A stretch of 8,090 nucleotides of DNA from Saprospiraceae bacterium (GTDB lineage Bacteria > Bacteroidota > Bacteroidia > Chitinophagales > Saprospiraceae): contig JALVCY010000562.1 of the NCBI GenBank assembly GCA_027009605.1, positions 1 through 8,090 on the forward strand. Reading direction: 5' to 3'. The position numbers and the translations under genes are program-made. A model generated the notes under the pieces. That model did not search any database and had not been told where the DNA came from. It saw nothing but the letters and a program-made list of their open reading frames with translations. Shown piece after piece: positions 1 through 5,760 of the stretch. How positions within the stretch are numbered: position 1 is the stretch's first letter; each line of letters begins with the position of its first letter.

Positions 1-45
1 GTCTGTACTCGACCAATATCATTCATCAAATGTGCACAATGCACG

Positions 46-77
46 CAAAAGGTAGCATCTAACTAATTGGTAATCAA
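46..77 (-). promoter_or_regulatory. Possible Bacteroidota-type promoter for a leftward gene leaving the window
   Basis: Read on the minus strand there is TTG (75-77), then 20 bases, then TACCTTTTG (46-54). This is close to the TTG ... TAnnTTTG layout of Bacteroidota housekeeping promoters, with one T too many. Transcription would start near position 40, about 14 bases before the minus-strand ATG at 24-26. The placement, just after the oxidoreductase terminator and in the same direction, makes a new leftward transcription unit plausible. Such short motifs arise by chance in AT-rich DNA and only eight codons of the putative gene are visible, so this is weak. Confidence 0.2.
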
Positions 78-80
78 CAG

Positions 81-181
81 TTTAGTGAGTTCTTAGTGGC
101 AACTTCGTGTCCTTAGTGGTTAGGCATTACACTTTTCCTTACCACTAAGGACACTTTAGATAACACTAAGTTTACACTAAG
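81..181. repeat. Hairpin built from repeated CTTAGTG-type units
   Basis: Arms at 107-124 (GTGTCCTTAGTGGTTAGG) and 137-154 are complementary at 17 of 18 positions around a 12-base loop (125-136). Weaker complementarity continues outward: the left side holds three TTAGTG copies (82-87, 93-98, 113-118) and the right side three CACTAA copies in inverted order, so the whole stretch is an imperfect inverted repeat of about 100 bases. The inner stem would form a stable hairpin in RNA or a cruciform in DNA. There is no T-tract at either end, so it is not a standard intrinsic terminator. It is probably a dispersed intergenic repeat of the kind common in Bacteroidota; that last point is inference. Confidence 0.75.
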
Positions 182-308
182 AAACGCTACAAATTCTTGG
201 GGTTGGACTGCTAAAATCTAGTGATTCTGCATCAGAATACTTTTAGGAGTAAACTCACCTATTCCCTAATCCAAAGCCCCCAAAATTTTACCACCACCCT
301 ACCCCCAC

Positions 309-343
309 AAAAAAAAACTCCCAACCAAACGACCGGGAGTTTT
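309..343 (-). terminator. Rho-independent terminator of the oxidoreductase gene
   Basis: On the minus strand a 9-base-pair stem (343-335 with 322-314; core GGGAG/CTCCC flanked by A-T pairs) with a 12-base loop is followed by an uninterrupted run ending in nine T (317-309). It lies about 100 bases past the stop codon at 440, with only a short tandem repeat in between, so it is the natural end of that transcript. On the plus strand the stem is followed only by TTTTATT, so termination in that direction would be weaker. Confidence 0.88.
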
Positions 344-400
344 ATTCATTCAATCCGGGCTGAGCGATTATAAAGTCCCAAGGATATTTTCCACATTTAG

Positions 401-435
401 AAACCCTTGACCTTTAGCCCTTGACCCTTAACCTT
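401..435 (-). repeat. Degenerate 7-base tandem repeat after the oxidoreductase stop codon
   Basis: Read on the minus strand, starting a few bases past the TGA stop, five consecutive 7-base units fit the pattern AAGGGTC with one or two changes each (AAGGGTC, AAGGGCT, AAAGGTC and AAGGGTT are all present). The units cover 401-435 on the plus strand as aaaccct, tgacctt, tagccct, tgaccct and taacctt. The same unit, in the same sense orientation, follows dnaK at 7680-7707. It is non-coding and lies between stop codon and terminator, so it would be part of the 3' untranslated RNA. No function is known to me. Confidence 0.75.
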
Positions 436-439
436 CAAA

Positions 440-3400
440 TCAAGCATCCAAACCTTTCAGATACTCTTTTTGTGCGATGTAATCTTTATTTTCGATACCA
501 GCTCTGGATTGTAGCATCCGCCAAGCTTTACGGCGTTCGACACAGAAGATGACCATCTGGCGGGAAAGCAAGTGGTGATTGACTTTGCCTTCTTCGGTAT
601 GATTCACCAAGTAAACGCCCCAATCCGGGATGTAAGAACGATGATTCTTATCCAAATAGCGGTGATGGATGATGTCCTGCATGGTTATATTTTTCAATAC
701 ATCCAGCAATTCCTGCTTGCCTTCCACTTTGTCGGCAGACACTTTCTTATGGTGTCTTCTGAACCTGGCTTCCGTCAATGCCCAGTGTGCCACGGTGTAA
801 GTAAAACGCTCTTTGGTCGCTTTACAACGTTTGGTGTACCAGTCATTTTGATAGTTCGGATTGCCTTTGATGTACAAAGCTTCTTGGTAGGTCTCCCCTT
901 TCTCCGGATCAAAAATAAACTCCGGCATACCCCGGCTGTCTCTGATTCTAATGGCTTGTTCTTCAGACGCATCATCCGGCACACCGTGTTCGGGTTGACA
1001 AGTGGTAAACGCTTGATAATAAGCCGTGCCGCGATAGTGTAACCCGTCTATCAAAGCCCTAAACAACGTGCCCATACTGGCGGCAGAGACTTGCGCCACA
1101 TAAGGCGAACCGTGACCTGCTATTAAGATTTCGGAAACGGATTTTTTCTCCGTCATCTTCCCTTCTGTCGCTGCGCCGATTTGGTTCATATCAAAACCAC
1201 CGGTCATAACGGAAGAATCGGAGTTTTGTCCACCCGTATTGGAATAGACCTGTGTATCCAACATCAAGACCTTGATATTGGGGCGATTCTGTAAGACTAC
1301 TTTGGATAGGTTTTGGAAACCAATGTCCCCAATACCCCCGTCTCCACCTATAGCCCATACTTTCGGCAATTCTAAGACTTCTTTGTCCGTCATAAACTTG
1401 TCGCTAAAGTGCGTAAAGTGGAAGTAATCCTCTTCGTCATAGCCCTTGGAGAAGCCATCCAAAATATAATCTACCAATCGCTCCGGTATCACCGAATGGG
1501 CGGCATGATCTCTGATAAAGCTTTCGCCCACAATCCAACCTATCGTTGTCCCGTCTTGGAACAAGGAATTCATCCAAGGATAAGGATGCGGATTATTAGG
1601 TGGTGTAGAGCCATATACGGTATTACAACCGGTATTGGCGGTCATGGCCATGGCTGACATACCATTAGGCATGTGTCCTTCGATGGTTTGCAATTCATTA
1701 TGATTATAAGCTTCTTGCTTCAATACGGCTTGCAAAGCATCTATCAAATCGGCATCACTTCCGTTAAATCCTTCCGCAATACGTTGGTCGGTAGCCTTGG
1801 TATTCTCCGCACCAAATCCCATGACAATATGCAAAATAGTACGTCTAAAGGCTGTATAAGCGGCTTTGTCTTTGGCTTTTAAGGCTTCCAACTTCATTAA
1901 GCCGGTACGTCCGAGTTGAGCCACTTTTTCCGTAAGGCGAGCGGCCTTGGCTTTAAACAAAGGACGCATCACCGCTTCGGTCACCGTGGCCACTGCTCTC
2001 AAAATTGATTTTTCACCACAGCCGGCACAAGCCCCGTCACCGGAGACCAAGGCGTTGTATTTAGATTGCTGCATCAGGTGATTTTTCAATGCGGCCGCTT
2101 TGGCTTCATAAGGATCATCCGGATTGTAAATCCCTAAATACTTTTTGGGTGTTTCCGGAAGGAGTTTTAGGAAGGTCTCTTGGGTCTTGACTCTGGCGTG
2201 CCAATCTTCATCTTCTTCGATCATGATTAAGGCTTCATGGTCTCCACAAGCTTCTACGCATTCGCCGCAACCTTTACATTTATCATTGATGAAAATCGAG
2301 AAGATTCCACCATCGCCGGGATTTTTCTTTTCCCTTCCGGAAAAAATACCCCGTACACTCATAAAGGCCAATGGCAGTGTTTCCACGATGCTGACCACTT
2401 GGTTGATGGCTTTGTCGTTGATGACATCGCTCTTGATTTCATACAGATGCTTGCGCAAAATATTCTCAAATTTGACGCGATCATCGGGATTCTTTTTCAA
2501 CTCTTTATCATTTGCGTAAGCCAGCATATCGGCTCTCACCTTGGCATCCAAATCATCCAAATGCTCCAACAACGCATTTCGTGCAAAGCCGTCAGACACG
2601 TAATAATTAATTGCGGTCTTCAATATCTGGCTAATATCTTGGGTCGTATTAGGCATCGCCGTATCCGGGCACACCGAAATACACTCCATACACTGCGTGC
2701 AATTCTCTTCCAAGAACTTAGGAATGGCTCGTCTGGCCACATATTTACTTGCGGTCTCTCCGGTTGCACTGGCCATATAGCCCACCGATGCCAAAGGCGT
2801 AGAAGGCTGATTGTAGCCATAGCCTGCTCTAAACTCCGCATCAAAAGCAGTCACCGTATGTATCGGGCTCTTGCCTTCTTTATCTTTCGGGAACGTAGGA
2901 ATATCTATACCGCAAGGACTAATCACATGGCCTACAAAATCGGAAGCATCGGGCGCATCCACCTTTCCGATAGGCACTTGCTTCACTTGCTCAAAACCGG
3001 CTTTCATGACGGTCATATTAGAGTTGACTACATCATCTCCGAATCGGCCGAACTTTTTGACATACTGTGCATGGATGGTTTCTTCAAATTCCTTTTTAGG
3101 GATATTATAATCCTTCAAGAAGGAAGACACACCAAAGAAGGCTCCCAAGAAGGCATTCCCTTGCATCCGGGTCTGTAATTCTTCTCTTTCTGTGGCTGCT
3201 TTCGCAATCTTAAAACCATTCAAGATATAGACTCTGATATTTCTATCAATGATTTCTTGACGATATTTGGTGGGGATGTAATTCCAAGCATCGGCAGGGT
3301 TCTCTTCGTTGGATTCCCACACAAAAGCGCCGCCTTCTTTTAATCCTTGTAAGGCATTGGTATGCAAAAAGACCTTTGGGTCGGCACACAATACCACATC

Positions 3401-5077
3401 CACATGTCGTAGGTCGGCATTGACTTTTACCCGTTCCGGAGCGGCTACCAAGAAGTAGTTGGTTGGTGCTCCTTTCTTTTCAGAACCATATTTGGGGTTG
3501 GCGGAGATATGGATAATCTCTTCCAATTCGCCGTTGGCATCGTAGCGATTATCTCTTTTGGCCACATATCCGGCCAAATCACCCAAGATGCTACCCATAT
3601 TTTTACCCGTCGTAATCATGCCCCATCCGCCGATAGAGTGAAAACGAATGGCAATGGCCTTTTCAGGCAAGCCGGAAGGGGTCTCGTCAGAAACCACCGC
3701 ATAAGGATGATCAATCCCCACATAAAAGAAACGGACACCGTCTTCGATACCTTTTCCGTCTTTTCGCTTAATCCGGCCTTTCGCAAAATCATACGCACCG
3801 ATAATGCCTTCCGGTCTAAAATCTCTTGAACCCAAGCCATATACTCCGCTGAAAATCATTGGTTTCTCCGTCTCCGGATTAAGTTTTTCTAATCCTTCGT
3901 AAGCATTGGTTTTGAAGTTATCTTCGGCTTTCGCCAAAGCCACTTTAATATCTCTGGTCAAAGGATTATCTCCCGCCAAAGGCTCATCCGTCCGCTCTAA
4001 GATGATGACATTCTTCTTCCCTTTTAGGGCTTTGATAATGGCATTTTCCGGAAACGGGCGAATCACATTGACATGAATGACACCCACTTCTTCATTGCGG
4101 GTCTCTTTCAAATAATCCACCATGGCTTCGATATTCTCCGCAGAACTACCGATGGAGACAAAGACGGTATCGGCATTCTCTGTATTATACTCGGAGATTA
4201 GGCCGTATTGACGACCCGTCAAAGCGGCAAAATCATCATAAGATTTTTCTAAGAAGTCTAAAATGCCTTCAGAGAAATTATTTCTACGAGCGGCCACCCC
4301 GTTCATATAGTGTTCTTGGTTTTGGACGGGGCCGAGTAGAATCGGGTTTTTCAAATCAATCCCCGCCGGTACTCTTTTACGAGTGGGCCCGAAGATGACT
4401 CTTTGGGCTTCCGTACGACATTCGATAATATCATCGGCATCCCCCAAAAATTCTCTCACCAAAGCCGCTTCGGGCATAAAGAAGGTACGCTCCAAGTGGG
4501 TCGTCAAAAAGCCGTCCATGGCATTGATGCCGGGATTTAAGGTATCTTCGGTGACTCGACGCAAGATGATGGCTTGGTCAGCTGCCTGCTGTGCATCTTT
4601 GGCAAACAATACAATCCAACCTGTATCCAAAGTCGCATAGACATCATCATGCCCGGCATGTACGTTTAAGGCATGTTTGGTCAAGGCTCTAGCCCCCACT
4701 TCGAGCACCATGGTACTCAACTTGCCCGGTGCATGATAGTATTGTTCCAAACCATAAACAATCCCTTGTCCGGAAGTAAAGTTCACCGTTCTTTTTCCGG
4801 TAACGGACATAGCGATAGCGCCCCCTTGAGCGGCGTGTTCTCCTTCGGTTTCGATGGCCGTCAACTGCTTACCAAAAGCATTTAATTGCCCCTTTGCATA
4901 AAGGAATTGAAAAGTTTCTCCCATTTCCGTGGAAGGAGTAATTGGATAGAATATCCCTGCATCGGCAATTAGCCCTTCGGTGGTCGCCACCAAGGTATTA
5001 CCGTTGATGGTCATTCTTTTGCCGGGAAATTTGGGTGCTTTAATCCCTTTCCAGACTTTCACATCTTGATTTGCCAT
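440..5077 (-). CDS. Pyruvate:ferredoxin (flavodoxin) oxidoreductase family protein, extended form
   Basis: This TPP- and Fe-S-dependent 2-oxoacid oxidoreductase is expected to decarboxylate pyruvate with CoA to acetyl-CoA and CO2, passing electrons to ferredoxin or flavodoxin in the cytoplasm. Visible in order: N-terminal domain with YPITPST (44-50), E80 and R130, matching T31, E64 and R114 of the Desulfovibrio africanus enzyme; CoA/gamma-type middle region (about 310-700, with GLKEGG at 578-583); ferredoxin domain with C793, C796, C799, C803 and C934, C937, C940, C944; ligands of the third cluster C1017, C1020, C1151 and C1360; TPP motif GGDGG (1244-1248) to YSNTGGQ (1278-1284, N1280). All active-site and 12 cluster residues that I can place are present. 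It is 1545 residues against about 1230, the excess being spread over several segments. The usual Pro after the last ferredoxin Cys is Gly (945). Family starts usually align near M22 (codon 5012-5014), so the 21-residue extension may be over-called; the A-rich leader before 5077 favours the longer form. Pyruvate as substrate is inferred; another 2-oxoacid is possible. Single-gene unit with its own terminator. Confidence 0.93.
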   Translation of the reverse strand: MANQDVKVWKGIKAPKFPGKRMTINGNTLVATTEGLIADAGIFYPITPSTEMGETFQFLYAKGQLNAFGKQLTAIETEGEHAAQGGAIAMSVTGKRTVNFTSGQGIVYGLEQYYHAPGKLSTMVLEVGARALTKHALNVHAGHDDVYATLDTGWIVLFAKDAQQAADQAIILRRVTEDTLNPGINAMDGFLTTHLERTFFMPEAALVREFLGDADDIIECRTEAQRVIFGPTRKRVPAGIDLKNPILLGPVQNQEHYMNGVAARRNNFSEGILDFLEKSYDDFAALTGRQYGLISEYNTENADTVFVSIGSSAENIEAMVDYLKETRNEEVGVIHVNVIRPFPENAIIKALKGKKNVIILERTDEPLAGDNPLTRDIKVALAKAEDNFKTNAYEGLEKLNPETEKPMIFSGVYGLGSRDFRPEGIIGAYDFAKGRIKRKDGKGIEDGVRFFYVGIDHPYAVVSDETPSGLPEKAIAIRFHSIGGWGMITTGKNMGSILGDLAGYVAKRDNRYDANGELEEIIHISANPKYGSEKKGAPTNYFLVAAPERVKVNADLRHVDVVLCADPKVFLHTNALQGLKEGGAFVWESNEENPADAWNYIPTKYRQEIIDRNIRVYILNGFKIAKAATEREELQTRMQGNAFLGAFFGVSSFLKDYNIPKKEFEETIHAQYVKKFGRFGDDVVNSNMTVMKAGFEQVKQVPIGKVDAPDASDFVGHVISPCGIDIPTFPKDKEGKSPIHTVTAFDAEFRAGYGYNQPSTPLASVGYMASATGETASKYVARRAIPKFLEENCTQCMECISVCPDTAMPNTTQDISQILKTAINYYVSDGFARNALLEHLDDLDAKVRADMLAYANDKELKKNPDDRVKFENILRKHLYEIKSDVINDKAINQVVSIVETLPLAFMSVRGIFSGREKKNPGDGGIFSIFINDKCKGCGECVEACGDHEALIMIEEDEDWHARVKTQETFLKLLPETPKKYLGIYNPDDPYEAKAAALKNHLMQQSKYNALVSGDGACAGCGEKSILRAVATVTEAVMRPLFKAKAARLTEKVAQLGRTGLMKLEALKAKDKAAYTAFRRTILHIVMGFGAENTKATDQRIAEGFNGSDADLIDALQAVLKQEAYNHNELQTIEGHMPNGMSAMAMTANTGCNTVYGSTPPNNPHPYPWMNSLFQDGTTIGWIVGESFIRDHAAHSVIPERLVDYILDGFSKGYDEEDYFHFTHFSDKFMTDKEVLELPKVWAIGGDGGIGDIGFQNLSKVVLQNRPNIKVLMLDTQVYSNTGGQNSDSSVMTGGFDMNQIGAATEGKMTEKKSVSEILIAGHGSPYVAQVSAASMGTLFRALIDGLHYRGTAYYQAFTTCQPEHGVPDDASEEQAIRIRDSRGMPEFIFDPEKGETYQEALYIKGNPNYQNDWYTKRCKATKERFTYTVAHWALTEARFRRHHKKVSADKVEGKQELLDVLKNITMQDIIHHRYLDKNHRSYIPDWGVYLVNHTEEGKVNHHLLSRQMVIFCVERRKAWRMLQSRAGIENKDYIAQKEYLKGLDA

Positions 5078-5167
5078 AATTTATAGTTCTTTTTTTTTGC
5101 AATTGACGAAGAAACATCAATGTATGAAACGATTTTCTCATGCTTTGGTTGCCCCAAAAGCAAGCGA

Positions 5168-5214
5168 CAAATGTAGTGATATTTTTCTATAAGTAAGTAG
5201 TATTAAAATGACAA
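5168..5214 (-). promoter_or_regulatory. Candidate promoter of the oxidoreductase gene
   Basis: On the minus strand TACATTTG (5175-5168) matches the Bacteroidota -7 consensus TAnnTTTG exactly and would start transcription near 5161, giving a leader of about 85 bases before the ATG at 5077. No good TTG is seen at the usual -33 distance. An alternative of the general bacterial type, TTGTCA (5214-5209), 17 bases, TATAGA (5191-5186), overlaps it just upstream. Either way the 20-base palindrome at 5205-5224 lies over or immediately next to the upstream promoter element. The leader ends in an A-rich stretch with no Shine-Dalgarno sequence, as usual in this phylum. Confidence 0.45.
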
Positions 5215-5224
5215 TTGTCATTTT
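5205..5224. promoter_or_regulatory. Perfect 20-base palindrome, probable operator
   Basis: AAAATGACAATTGTCATTTT is exactly its own reverse complement, with an ATGACA half-site. It is centred about 52 bases upstream of the start predicted from the TAnnTTTG element, and its right half supplies the TTGTCA of the alternative promoter. The form is what a dimeric helix-turn-helix regulator binds. I do not recognise the motif: it does not fit the usual FNR/CRP (TTGAT-N4-ATCAA), Rex or Fur sites. An oxygen- or redox-responsive factor would suit an oxygen-sensitive enzyme, but that is inference. Confidence 0.6.
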
Positions 5225-5266
5225 GCATGAATGGCTTGGTCATTTGGGATAATTTTTTTGTTTCTC

Positions 5267-5325
5267 GGTCGGGCTGCCACCCTTCCCTGTTGCTGTGGTT
5301 GCTTGCACTTCGTGCGTGGCTAGGT
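5267..5325. repeat. GC-rich patch with GAA-loop mini-hairpin (minus strand)
   Basis: A patch richer in G and C than its surroundings contains, on the minus strand, GCAC-GAA-GTGC (5315-5305), a 4-base-pair stem closed by a GAA triloop. It mirrors the design of the hairpin at 5514-5524, which is in the opposite orientation. It looks like a dispersed intergenic repeat rather than a gene, but a second copy is not visible in the window. Confidence 0.35.
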
Positions 5326-5442
5326 TGGTTTTCCCGTTGATTTTGGCTTTGGAAGGTGAGTTTCTTGGGTTTAGATTTCCAAAATCTTGGGGATTCATTG
5401 GTTAATGGGCTACCAGCTTGGGGATTGGGATGGCTTCTTGTG

Positions 5443-5500
5443 GTAGATTTTGAAAATCACGTTGGTTCGTGGCAATAATTCCATCCTTACCAAAATCTAC
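5443..5500. repeat. 10-base inverted repeat in the dnaK upstream spacer
   Basis: GTAGATTTTG at 5443-5452 is exactly complementary to CAAAATCTAC at 5491-5500, with a 38-base loop. Arms of this length can occur by chance in AT-rich DNA, but the match is perfect. It borders the GC-rich patch at 5505-5580 and may be part of the same repeat element. No T-tract follows, so it is not a terminator. Confidence 0.4.
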
Positions 5501-5504
5501 AACA

Positions 5505-5580
5505 GCAACAACACGGCGAAGCCGGTAGCAACAGATGGCGTAGGCTTCGGAGTAACAGCGCAGCGAGCAAGCTTCCCCCG
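5505..5580. repeat. GC-rich patch with GCGAAGC mini-hairpin (plus strand)
   Basis: Positions 5511-5580 contain 44 G or C in 70 bases (63 percent by my count), against 29 in 70 (41 percent) for 5621-5690. At its left end CGGC-GAA-GCCG (5514-5524) is a hairpin whose core, GCGAAGC, is known from biophysical work to be an exceptionally stable DNA mini-hairpin. The composition jump and the hairpin suggest an inserted dispersed repeat. It lies about 180-250 bases upstream of the dnaK start. Confidence 0.45.
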
Positions 5581-5760
5581 ACCTTTCAAGCCATACTCAT
5601 TTCGTCGCAAGACAAAAAAGCAGGCCAAAACCACAAAATATGACATAACATCAGCCAAAAAACCCCGGTTTTATGCCAAATCGGCAGAAAAAACCGTTGG
5701 CACAGGGATTGATGAGTAGTCAATGAACGAATTTGTAAACAATCAAAAAAACTATAAAAA

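Larger units (their letters stand above)
1..308. other. Intergenic region, no convincing gene
   Basis: No reading frame of useful length is seen here. The three forward frames all close within the first 70 bases, so at most about 20 C-terminal codons of a rightward gene could be present, and none is recognisable. On the minus strand an ATG at 24-26 opens a frame that runs off the left edge (it would begin MNDIGRVQ), which is too short to judge. The main structured content is the repeat hairpin at 81-181. Positions about 190-308 are AT-rich with runs of C and A, and I see nothing specific there. Confidence 0.6.
5225..5760. other. Divergent spacer upstream of dnaK, no convincing gene
   Basis: This stretch separates the two divergent genes. 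It holds two GC-rich patches with mini-hairpins (about 5267-5325 and 5505-5580), a 10-base inverted repeat (5443-5500), and an A-rich leader immediately before the dnaK ATG. No heat-shock CIRCE element (TTAGCACTC-N9-GAGTGCTAA) is seen. No good TAnnTTTG was found upstream of dnaK; the nearest is CGAATTTG around 5730, lacking the TA, so the dnaK promoter stays unassigned. A plus-strand frame of 89 codons (5450-5719) and a 64-codon stop-to-stop minus frame (5405-5596) are present, but neither has a recognisable relative or a good start. Confidence 0.6.

Noticed and set aside
81..181. CRISPR array
   Set aside because: The copies are short, degenerate and arranged as inverted repeats, with no regular spacers and no cas genes nearby.
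2237..3178. Plus-strand open frame of 313 codons
   Set aside because: It lies wholly antisense to conserved oxidoreductase sequence, including the ferredoxin motifs; its product (rich in His, Arg and Ile) resembles no family and is explained as a mirror of coding sequence.
440..5077. Oxidoreductase enlarged by fusion to a flavodoxin/NADPH reductase domain or by joining two genes
   Set aside because: The extra length is spread between conserved landmarks, the C-terminus ends only about 185 residues after the last cluster cysteine, and no flavin- or NADPH-binding motif is visible.
5078..5143. Short leader reading frame (MRKSFHTLM...) ahead of the oxidoreductase
   Set aside because: It overlaps the gene start out of frame, has no regulatory amino-acid run or attenuator hairpin, and its length is within chance expectation.
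5450..5719. Plus-strand open frame of 89 codons upstream of dnaK
   Set aside because: No recognisable domain, no convincing start context, and it crosses the boundary between a GC-rich repeat patch and AT-rich spacer, so the frame is probably accidental.
5600..5760. Heat-shock operator (CIRCE) or sigma-32-type promoter for dnaK
   Set aside because: I looked for TTAGCACTC-N9-GAGTGCTAA and for a clear heat-shock promoter and found neither.
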